From contig QCXZ01000064.1 in NCBI GenBank assembly GCA_025024175.1, forward strand, positions 5,518,001-5,582,000: a DNA stretch of 64,000 nt, read 5' to 3'. How positions within the stretch are numbered: the stretch's first letter is position 1; each line of letters begins with the position of its first letter. Made by a program: the position numbers and the translations under genes. This DNA comes from Rhyzopertha dominica. Its lineage: Eukaryota; Arthropoda; Insecta; Coleoptera; Bostrichidae. Under the pieces are notes generated by a model, which saw nothing but the letters and a program-made list of their open reading frames with translations, did not search any database and was not told the origin of the DNA. This document shows positions 10,647 to 20,575 of this stretch, piece after piece.

Positions 10647-13600
10647 AACAAAGGGGTAAGCCTTTGATGTTTTGCGATTTTTCGGTGGAAACTAATTTTA
10701 GCTCAAAATCGACACACAGATGTATTTTGAGCTGCAGATTCCAAAAATTTGATCAGGAATGAGCTAGGACGTCAGGCGGCCTAATTTACTCCGCTTTTAG
10801 ATCGAACCGTTGTAGCTAGCGACAGACGGATACCATTCCGAAATTCAGGAGGTCCAGATTAGTAAATGTGCTTGAAATTATACGAATCGGAGGCGCAAAA
10901 ATTTTAAGGTCCAAAAAGAACAAAGGGGTTAGCCTTTGATGTTTTGCGATTTTTCGGTGGAAACTAATTTTAGCTCAAAATCGACACACAGATGTATTTT
11001 GAGCTGCAGATTCCAAAAATTTGATCAGAAATGAGCTAGGACGTCGGGCGGCCTAATTTACTTCTCTTTTAGATCGAACCGTTGTAGCTAGCGACAGACG
11101 GATACCATTCCGAAATTCAGGAGGTACAGATTAGTAAATATGCTTGAAATTATACAAATCGGAGGCGCAAAAATTTTAAGGTCCAAAAAGAAGAAAGGGG
11201 TTAGCCTTTGATGTTTTGCGATTTTTCGGTGGAAACTAATCTTACCTCAAAATCGACAAACAGATGTATTTTGAGCTGCAGATTCGAAAAATTTGATCAG
11301 AAATGAGCTAGGACGTCAGACGATCTAATTTACCGCGCTTTTAGATCGAACCGTTGTAGCTAGCGACAAACGGATACCATTCCGAAATTCAGGAGGTACA
11401 GATTAGTAAATATGCTTGAAATTATACAAATCGGAGGCGCAAAAATTTTAAGCTCCAAAAAGAACAAAGGGGTTAGCCTTTGATGTTTTGCGATTTTTCG
11501 GTGGAAACTAATCTTACCTCAAAATCGACAAACAGATGTATTTTGAGCTGCAGATTCGAAAAATTTGATCAGAAATGAGCTAGGACGTCAGACGATCTAA
11601 TTTACCGCGCTTTTAGATCGAACCGTTGTAGCTAGCGACAAACGGATACCATTCCGAAATTCAGGAGGTACAGATTAGTAAATATGCTTGAAATTATACA
11701 AATCGGAGGCGCAAAAATTTTAAGGTCCAAAAAGAACAAAGGGGTTAGCCTTTGATGTTTTGCGATTTTTTGGTGGAAACTAATTTTAGCTCAAAATCGA
11801 CACACAGATGTATTTTGAGCTGCAGATTCGAAAAATTTGATCAGAAATGAGCTAGGACGTCAGACGATCTAATTTACTGCGCTTTTAGATCGAACCGTTG
11901 TAGCTAGCGACAAACGGATACCATTCCGAAATTCAGGAGGTACAGATTAGTAAATATGCTTGAAATTATACAAATCGGAGGCGCAAAAATTTTAAGGTCC
12001 AAAAAGAACAAAGGGGTTGTTAGCCTCTGATGTTTTGCGATTTTTTGGTGNAAACTAATTTTAGCTNAAAATCGACACACATATGTATTTTGAGCTGCAG
12101 ATTCGAAAAATTTGATCAGAAATGAGCTAGGACGTCAGNCGATCTAATTTACTGCGCTTTTAGATCGAACCGTTGTAGCTAGCGACAAACGGATACCATT
12201 CCGAAATTCAGGAGGTACAGATTAGTAAATATGCTTGAAATTATAGAAATCGGAGGCGCAAAAATTTTAAGGTCCAAAAAGAACAAAGGGGTTAGCCTTT
12301 GATGTTTTGCGATTTTTTGGTGGAAACTAATTTTAGCTCAAAATCGACACACAGATGTATTTTGAGCTGCAGATTCCAAAAATTTGATCAGAAATGAGCT
12401 AGGACGTCGGGCGGCCTAATTTACTTCTCTTTTAGATCGAACCGTTGTAGCTAGCGACAGACGGATACCATTCCGAAATTCAGGAGGTCCAGATTAGTAA
12501 ATATGCTTGAAATTATACAAATCGGAGGCGCAAAAATTTTAAAGTCCAAAAAGAACAAAGGGGTTAGCCTTTGATGTTTTGCGATTTTTTGGTGGAAACT
12601 AATTTTAGCTCAAAATCGACACACAGATGTATTTTGAGCTGCAGATTCGAAAAATTTGATCANAAATGAGCTAGGACGTCAGACGATCTAATTTACTGCG
12701 CTTTTAGATCGAACCGTTGTAGCTAGCGACAGACGGATACCATTCCGAAATTCAGGAGGTCCAGATTAGTAAATATGCTTGAAATTATACAAATCGGAGG
12801 CGCAAAAATTTTAAAGTCCAAAAAGAACAAAGGGGTTAGCCTTTGATGTTTTGCGATTTTTTGGTGGAAACTAATTTTAGCTCAAAATCGACACACAGAT
12901 GTATTTTGAGCTGCAGATTCGAAAAATTTGATCAGAAATGAGCTAGGACGTCAGACGATCTAATTTACTGCGCTTTTAGATCGAACCGTTGTAGCTAGCG
13001 ACAAACGGATACCATTCCGAAATTCAGGAGGTACAGATTAGTAAATATGCTTGAAATTATACAAATCGGAGGCGCAAAAATTTTAAGGTCCAAAAAGAAC
13101 AAAGGGGTTTGATGTTTTGCGATTTTTTGGTGGAAACTAATTTTAGCTCAAAATCGACACACAAATGTATTTTGAGCTGCAGATTCGAAAAATTTGATCA
13201 GAAGTGAGCTAGGACGTCAGACGATCTAATTTACTGTGCTTTTAGATCGAACCGTTGTAGCTAGCGACAAACGTATACCATTCCGAAATTCAGCAGGTAC
13301 AGATTAGTAAATATGCTTGAAATTATACAAATCGGAGGCGCAAAAATTTTAAGGTCCAAAAAGAACAAAGGGGTTAACCTTTGATGTTTTGCGATTTTTT
13401 GGTGGAAACTAATTTTAGCTCAAAATCGACACACAGATGTATTTTGAGCTGCAGATTCGAAAAATTTGATCAGAAATGAGCTAGGACGTCAGACGATCTA
13501 ATTTACTGCGCTTTTAGATCGAACCGTTGTAGCTAGCGACAAACGGATACCATTCCGAAATTCAGGAGGTACAGATTAGTAAATATGCTTGAAATTATAC

Positions 13601-14190
13601 AAATCGGAGGCGCAAAAATTTTAAGGTCCAAAAAGAACAAAGGGGTTGTTAGCCTCTGATGTTTTGCGATTTTTTGGTGGAAACTAATTTTAGCTCAAAA
13701 TCGACACACATATGTATTTTGAGCTGCAGATTCGAAAAATTTGATCAGAAATGAGCTAGGACGTCAGACGATCTAATTTACTGCGCTTTTAGATCGAACC
13801 GTTGTAGCTAGCGACAAACGGATACCATTCCGAAATTCAGGAGGTACAGATTAGTAAATATGCTTGAAATTATACAAATCGGAGGCGCAAAAATTTTAAG
13901 GTCCAAAAAGAACAAAGGGGTTAGCCTTTGATGTTTTGCGATTTTTTGGTGGAAACTAATTTTAGTTCAAAATCGACACACAGATGTATTTTGAGCTGCA
14001 GATTCGAAAATTTTGATCAGAAATGAGCTAGGACGTCGGGCGGCCTAATTCACTCCGCTTTTAGATCGAACTGTTGTAGCTAGCGACAGACGGATACCAT
14101 TCCGAAATTCAGGAGGTCCAGATTAGTAAATATGCTTGAAATTATACAAATCGGAGGTGCAAAAATTTTAAGGTCCAAAAAGAACAAATA
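10647..14190 (+). repeat. Satellite array, 13 x ~272 bp
   Basis: Thirteen head-to-tail units start (at AAGGGGTT) at 10651, 10923, 11195, 11467, 11739, 12011, 12286, 12558, 12830, 13102, 13368, 13640 and 13915, and end at about 14187. Spacing is 272 bp except after units 6 and 12 (275 bp, extra GTT) and unit 10 (266 bp, 6-bp deletion). Units are mostly well above 90% alike by eye. Landmarks in each are TTTTGAGCTGCAGATTC, GAGCTAGGACGTC, GAACCGTTGTAGCTAGCGAC and CCATTCCGAAATTCAG. No frame stays open through a unit. Edge units (1, 2, 13) and unit 7 carry GGCGGCC where the others have GACGATC. A diverged inverted unit sits at 17155-17475. Confidence 0.97.
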
Positions 14191-14194
14191 CATC

Positions 14195-14960
14195 AAAATG
14201 CAGAAGAATAAAGTGGGACCACCGCAAAAAACAGTAGAATAACCAAAATTTCATAATCAACTGTAAATTGAATTCAGGACAGAACAGTGAGAAAAGACGT
14301 TCGTCGAGAGTTTTCAAAAATGATCACGCAAATTTAATACGACGTATGATTTAAGAGGCATACAAAAATAACTTTGTTTTGACAACTGAAGAATTACACA
14401 AGAAAATTAAAACTGAGCTAAAAATTAACTGGTGTGAGAAGAGTTTACGTTATTTTTTAAGAAAAATGGAGATTCAATATAAGAAAATTAATAAACGCTA
14501 CGCTCCACGAATTTCGGAATTGCCAGCAAATTACTTAAACCAAATTAAAAACTCTCGAGAAGAAGATAGACAAGTCATATATGTCGAAGAAACTTGGTAC
14601 GACACCCATAATACTGTGAAAAAAGGTTGGCGTGATAAGAGTAACAAGTGCGTATTGAATCTGCCGGCGTCACATGGTAAAATAATAATTGTTCTACATC
14701 ATCATCAAGATATGGATGCCTCACTGTTTGAGATTTGGCATATCATATACAGCTGTTAATGGCGTAATAGTAATAGATAATGCAAAATATCACTCTAAAC
14801 AGTTGAATAAGAAACCGAATCAGGCTACCAGAAAACATGATAAATAACACTGAAGTACCTACCCAACAAAGCCACCAAAAAAGAATTGCTGGGCAGGATT
14901 AGAGATCCGATATACCTCAGCAATGCATGATTACTCGAATTACCAAAGCTAAATATCCTG
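14195..14960 (+). pseudogene. DDE_3 (Tc1/mariner/IS630-type) transposase relic
   Basis: A 126-codon frame at 14379-14759 encodes a winged-helix-like segment and RYFLRKMEIQYKKINKRYAP. The first catalytic block follows (RQVIYVEETWYDTHNTVKKGW, with Glu where Asp is normal). After a stop, GVIVIDNAKYHSKQLNKKPN at about 14763-14822 is the second catalytic block. The sequence upstream (14200-14370) is coding-like but broken (VGPPQKTVE). It belongs to the same family as the 57-kb relic, whose second block reads VIVMDNASYHSEQLDKIPN. The first acidic residue is substituted and there are stops, so it is inactive. Confidence 0.75.
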
Positions 14961-15239
14961 AGAACGGTGCAAGATAGCGACTATCAAAAAGTATAGCCTT
15001 TTTTTGTAAAAGGAGTTGTAAAATCAAAATTTGACACCTGAGAATAGATTTATTGCGATATAAAAAGTTTTGTCGTTTTCAACGCATTCGACCTAGCGCA
15101 GGTGACGCCCTCTATGAGCTATAAGTAATCCATGGATAGATTTCAATCTCTCGCCCCAGAAAACCCACAATGGCAAAATATCACGTCGATATGAGCATTT
15201 ATTATGAAATAAATAAGAAAAAAACTAAGATAATATTTT

Positions 15240-15360
15240 GCATTTAACACCCTTTTATCCCTGTATCAACTTTTGGACTAAGGTAAGTTTGTCTAAGTCG
15301 CAATATTTTCACGTCAGGAATTTTGGGCCGTTACATCGCGACTACCCTGTATAGTTCCTC
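15240..15360 (-). repeat. TACAGGGTR-family repeat, inverted end
   Basis: AACTTTTGGACTAAGGTAAG, then an AT-rich linker, and CGACTACCCTGTA at 15348-15358. This is the reverse complement of the family end seen at 35104 and matches the right arm of that element (CTTTTGGGCTAAGGTAAGTTTG at 35503). The left end of this copy was not found. The flanks (14960-15240 and 15360-15660) show nothing recognisable. Confidence 0.55.
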
Positions 15361-15665
15361 ACTTTTTGATTTGCTTCTTTTGTAACCAAAATATTAATGT
15401 CACATATGTTTCATTTAAGTATTTAAGTTTGACTGCACTGCACATACAAAATATTTATCAACACGACATAAAGTAATATTTAACATTTTATAATGAAGGT
15501 ATTTCATTTGCTATCTTAATGTCATCCTGCATAATCAATGTTTATATCGTTAAGACCATATTTTCTGAATAGTTCTATTCTCAAGATTAGAAAAGCTACA
15601 AGGGTAATAGGTTGAACAAAACAAATAAAACACTTTATACTTATATTATGTATTTATAAAACTGC

Positions 15666-16949
15666 CTACGAAGCTTTTGAGAAAAACAATCTTTCAGTAT
15701 TGTTGTATATTTGCGCACAAAGTTCAACTGGATCTTCCTTTCTCGTACCTGCTAAGACATCAAGCACTTGCCTAAAATAATTAGTATTCATAAGCAATGA
15801 ACGCGTCGATTTAAAAAATTACTTATACCGTATATTGCAAGGTTCATTTCTGCTTTTGACCATGCATCCTTCTGTCCACTTCTCTTTTTTTACAGCTGGT
15901 ACTTTTAAATTATCTTCGGAAATGTATCTAAAATACAGTAAATTTGTTTATATTCAAAATATTTTACTCTGCTTACTTGTAACTGGCATGGGAAGGTCGA
16001 ATGTCACACCACGGGCTATCAGTTTCAATCAATATTTTATCCGCTGGCAGTTCTTTTACAGTATCCAAATTGTCACCTGTTTTTAATGAGCTAAAGAGGT
16101 AGGATATGTGTAAAACCATTACAAAAATGCCTAAGATAGCCTTACCAACCATTAATTCCAATATAAAAACCCAAATCGATGAATCTCTTGGCTTCATCAA
16201 TGGTGCCATCGAAAGAATGAACTACACCATTGGAACAACCATTTTCAGCTAGTATTTCAAGCAAATCACTAGCTGCATTTCGACAGTGCAGAAATAATGG
16301 TAAAGCAAATTGTTTCGCCAAAGGGAGTTGTAAATTAAAATATCTGAAATGGAAGTAAAGGTATGCTTATGACATGAACCATTCATTTTCACGGGTTTTA
16401 CTTCTTTTGAGTTTCTATTGGACAAAACTGAGTTCTGTCATAGTCCAATCCACATTCACCGATAGCAATGACTTTATCTTTATTACATTCAATCAACTGT
16501 TTTAACAGATTTAAGTAATTCTCGGGACCACCAGGGTTTGACTCGAATTCGGAACACCTAGTAGGGTGGCAACCTACTGTGGCATACAAGCGATCTAAAA
16601 TAAATGGGTATAATAATTTCTGAATGAAATAAGATAAAAAGAAAAGCACACGCCTACATAAAGTAACCCTATCGAACTTCTTACCATCAGTTTTCGCCAG
16701 TTCTATTGCTTTTGTGCTCTCATCCACGCTACCACCAGTAATTATAATTTTTGTTAGTGCAGCATTCCAGCTTCGCTTCAGTACATGATCCAAATCTGCC
16801 TCATGTTTTTTACTACCATTATATATTCCCTGATACATAGGATCTGTTAAATTTGCTCCTATATCTAAAGGATTTAGTAATAACGTAATAAAAATGTTTC
16901 TCATTAATTAGTTAATAATTTTACCTATGAAACGCTTTATTTTAGCCAT
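15666..16949 (-). CDS. TATDN1: TatD-family 3'-5' exonuclease/DNase (TATDN1-like)
   Basis: Seven exons join in phase to 304 codons plus stop: 16925-16949, 16685-16864, 16402-16594, 16146-16343, 15977-16090, 15829-15927, 15666-15771, all with GT/AG borders. The protein starts MAKIKRFIDIGANLTDP and keeps the TATDN1 landmarks in order: VGCHPTRC, AIGECGLDYDR (metal-binding Glu), FLHCRN, VVHSFDG and ETDSPWC. As in other TATDN1 proteins the first metal-site HxH is replaced by IGANLTD. TatD proteins are metal-dependent TIM-barrel nucleases acting on DNA ends and single strands. Length matches the family (about 300 aa). The start lies in a 25-nt first exon; the frame reading upstream of exon 2 is intronic. 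It is convergent with nothing and lies head-to-head with FAM20B about 0.9 kb away. Confidence 0.93.
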
Positions 16950-17154
16950 TTGTTATAACAGTTAATAAGCATTTATCCATATAAAAAAAGTACTGAGACA
17001 CTATAAGCGTGTTTGTTGTACGTTGTACATAAAGCAATACATAACCTATAGGAAATGTCGTTTGTAGTTCATATGTCTCCTTGAAGTAGTCACAAGTGAC
17101 CATTCAGCGATATTTCGCGATGTGTTTGGCACANAGAACATACATTGGTATTTA

Positions 17155-17475
17155 ATACTTTGACCTTAAAATTTTTTCGTCTCCGATTCAGCTGAATACA
17201 AGTATACTTACTGATTTGGACCTCCTGAATTTCGGAATGGCCTCAGTTGGTCGCTAGCTACAACGGTTCGCTCGGAAAGTGTCCNTATTTAGGCCGCCCG
17301 CAGTCCTAGCTCATTTTAGAGCACATTTTTTAATTCTGCAGTTCAAAATACATCTGTACGTCGNTTTTGAGCTAAATCTATTTTTTGTCGAAAATCACAT
17401 CCAAGGCTAACCCCTTTGTTCTTTTCTGACCTTAAAATTTTTTCATCTCGGATTCAGCTGAATACAAGTATACTT
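17155..17475 (-). repeat. Diverged inverted copy of the 272-bp satellite
   Basis: Read on the minus strand this is about 1.2 units of the 10.65-14.19 kb satellite. Shared words include CCTCCTGAATTTCGGAATGG, TCGCTAGCTACAACGGTTCG, CTAGCTCATT and AAGGCTAACCCCTTTGTTCTT. It is clearly more diverged than array units and contains two Ns. It keeps the GGCCGCC variant (17290-17300) found in edge units, and lies in the 0.9-kb gap between TATDN1 and FAM20B, ending about 360 bp before the FAM20B start codon. Confidence 0.9.
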
Positions 17476-17838
17476 TTGATTACATTTTGAGTACATTACA
17501 ATGTTCATTACAAAATTATTGGTTTCCAAATTTCTACAGCAGTATTTTCTATCAAACTGTTAATATGAGAGAAACAAACTAAATATTAATTTTCAACATC
17601 ACAATTTTTGTTTTTCACTTATGATTTATGGTGGTTTATTTATTTATTTATTACACCTGTTGTCGAATTGTAACCTTTGTAGCTTTATTCTACTACCGCA
17701 CATATTCGCAACCGCGTAGCAAAAACATGTCCGCAACGCGACCGGTAGGTATCAGCGCAAACTGTAGGTCAAATACTCCGGCTGGGTTTAATTGTCAAAA
17801 AATGGAAGTAAGGTTATGTGATAAACAAAAATGCGTCA

Positions 17839-19224
17839 ATGTTTCGAAAACGCCGTCTTATTTATTTTTCGTTCATTATTTTCTTCCTGTTTATTTGCGT
17901 CTTACGATACTTGATGTTGACACTAACGAAATCTGAACACGAAATTTTGTATACGAACAGCATAATTGAGGAACAAATTAAAAATGAGATGCACTTGCTC
18001 CCAGCGAAATATAAACATAGGAGTCCTGTGATAGACAATAGCAGCGATATTTTTATTAATAATTTGTATAAAACACCTGGTTCTATAAAAGATTTAACAC
18101 AGCTTTGGAAAGAAGTAAATAGTTGGTCAAGAAAAAACCAATTTGTCGATGTTCATTCACCCAATTTAAGCAATGTATTGTTTGCCCTCAAACATGCTCA
18201 TATTTTAAGTGCAGATATTGATCGAAGAGGTACACAGCTGAAGCTTATGTTAACTTTAGAGGTGCTACAGTCATAAACAAATGCATACTAGATGTTACTC
18301 TTGTTAATTTCAGGGCAACCAGTTAGCCGTTTTTAAACCAAAATGGTACGATAAAAACAAAATAATACAGGGTGCAGTATATGCAGGAAAAGACAGATAC
18401 GGTTCAGAAATACTTGGCTTTTATTTATCGGTGTTACTAGGTAAAAGTTTAGTACCTATTAGTGTGGAACGTAACATATCGCTCAAGCATGAAATCTTGC
18501 CCTTTGGTAGTAAATTATTGAGGGATACCAGTTTTGAACAAAACGGCAAAAGTTGTGTGTATGGGAAATGTTACTACTGCAGTAAAGAGGACCCCCTGTG
18601 CGTCAACGATGATGCAACAATACCTGGTGCGTTGATTCTAAATATGAATGTCACTTTGAAATCAAACAGATCTCCATGGCAGCGTACTTATAAAGAAGGA
18701 AAACTAGCTGTTTGGCAGGTAAATCCACACTATTGTCGGTAAGTACCACTTAAAATGGTAGAAAAGATGTTTCACCCTACATGTTTCAGAGAAGTCAGTC
18801 AAAAATTGTCAAAGCATAGACTTTACGACTTGGTCGAACTAGCTATTTTTGACTTTTTAATTCAGAATGGTGATCGTCATCATTATGAGGTGTTTAATGA
18901 TGAAGTCGTGTTTATTGACAACGGGAAGGGATTGGGAAACCCTTTCAATACCGTTCTCGACATCCTAGCCCCACTTTACCAGTGTTGCATGTGAGTATTG
19001 CTTCGACAAATAAAGGTAATTTGAGTGTTCAAGTTTACCGTTTTAGGATACGAAAATCCACATGGGAAAGACTAAAAATGTTGTCTGGTGGGTACTTAAC
19101 TGAAAAATTGCTGCTCATGCCAGACATAGGAAACTTCGTGACAATGGAGCATTTGCAAGCAATTGAAGAGAGACTTTTACTAGTTTACGCAACTGTCGAA
19201 CTGTGTAAAAAGAAAAGAAAATAA
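17839..19224 (+). CDS. FAM20B: Glycosaminoglycan xylosylkinase FAM20B
   Basis: Four exons, 17839-18261, 18314-18738, 18790-18990 and 19047-19224, join in phase to 408 codons plus stop; human FAM20B is of near-identical length. The product starts MFRKRRLIYFSF with a hydrophobic segment at residues 7-25, a type II signal anchor fitting Golgi residence. The kinase core shows AVFKPKWYD (ATP-site Lys about 149), AGKDRYGSEI, CVYGKCYYCSKEDPLC (conserved cysteines), GDRHHYE (about 310-316), IDNGKGLGNP (metal Asp about 326) and LAPLYQCC. The family phosphorylates xylose in the proteoglycan linker tetrasaccharide, promoting glycosaminoglycan assembly. The ATG at 17839 was chosen because earlier in-frame codons are non-ATG. 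All three introns are only 51-56 bp. Confidence 0.95.
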
Positions 19225-19559
19225 TATATTTTAATTTATAAAACTCTAGTGTTTCTCTACCATTAATTTTGTTTTTAGTCGGCTGAAAAACGAGTTAAAT
19301 GGAACATTTTCCACATCATTTATGAAAAAAAGACGCTATTGTCTTCATTTTGTCTGACTGATGCATCTCAAACCCATAGCTCGAGAATTGCTAACGGATC
19401 AGGTTCAGTTTAATGATGTGATTTCCGAGTTGCCTTTTTTTGCCCCCTTTCTTTGCAAATGAACGTTTTTTAAAGTTGCTTATGGTCATATTCACTTTCA
19501 ACATTTATTTTGGAGTAAGTTTTCCAAATTGATTGCGAAAACTGGAGGATGTTGTAAAA

Positions 19560-19660
19560 TCAACCACAACATTGATACAAAAATATTGAGATTTAACCAA
19601 ACTTATTTTAGTCTAAAAGCGAATATTAACAAGATACAGGGTGTTAAACTTCAGATTTTG
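19560..19660. repeat. TACAGGGTR-family repeat fragment
   Basis: Contains AATATTGAGATTTAACCAAACTTATTTTAGTCTAAAAGCGAATATTAACAAG (in pieces), matching the inner part of the element arm at 35165-35212, followed by ATACAGGGTG at 19633. The remainder to 20380 shows no gene; a 71-codon frame at 19753-19968 has no recognisable motif and includes an N. Confidence 0.5.
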
Positions 19661-20385
19661 TTTTGCAATTTTAGAAAAATTGTATTTGCATGAGATTTGG
19701 TATATCGGGGTTAAAAGCGGAGGAATTCAATTATTTAGATAATTGATTTTGATTGATAACGATTTTCTCATTTTCAGATTTAAGAACTATAATATGGTAT
19801 TGTTTTTGTTCAAAATTGTCTGCCCGGAGCAGGGCAACACTAATTAAAGAACTTCAAACCTTTATTACTTATAAAAAAAGCACATACAAAGAAACATTTC
19901 TTGCATATGAAAATATCACTTATCNAAGAACAGCAAAAAACAAATATCACCGACGATACAAGTTGTAGGTAACAACTAAAACAACACTAAACTACTAAAT
20001 GATAATGGTAATTGAATGGTACAAAAACTCGACCAAGTGAGTTTTAAAACAAGCTGTCGAGCAATGGAAGCCCAATAAGACATCGTCAAATGTTAATTAA
20101 TTAATACACTTACATAATACATACAAATTTTAAGAATCACATGAAAAAATCCAGAATCTTATAGGCAGAGGGTAAAAGTGAGCTCTGCGGCTCGCAGCAG
20201 CATATAAACACTAATAAAATTATTATTTTGCGCACTGAGAATAATAATTTTATCTCACATTTACAAATATATATTTTTTCAGTCACTACCTCTGCCAGAT
20301 CACTTCATCACAATAATAACATACCGAAACAACAATAAACACATTACATAATTGCACCGCTGATTAAACGTAAAAGATAAACACC

Positions 20386-20391
20386 TTTATT
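20386..20391 (-). promoter_or_regulatory. Atg2 polyadenylation signal
   Basis: AATAAA on the minus strand about 190 bases after the Atg2 stop codon, the first such hexamer downstream. It implies a short 3' untranslated region. Confidence 0.6.
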
Positions 20392-20575
20392 TACCAGATA
20401 CTTGTATCATCACAAAAACCAGTCTCTTGATTAATAATCGTCGAAGAGTGGGACATGTAGCATCATATTTTAATAATTGACAGTTCAACTCGCACGAAAA
20501 CCTTATATCCTGTCACACAAACACTAAGCAGCAACTGTCAACGAGTAAAATCCGACCCTACAAAACTTCACGTGT

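Noticed and set aside
10647..14190. CRISPR array as an explanation of the regular repeats
   Set aside because: Units are contiguous 272-bp monomers without unique spacers, in an animal genome.
17628..17936. 102-codon frame overlapping the FAM20B first exon
   Set aside because: It is a different frame of the same DNA and starts in an AT-rich repeat-like stretch; the FAM20B frame is the one that splices and matches the family.
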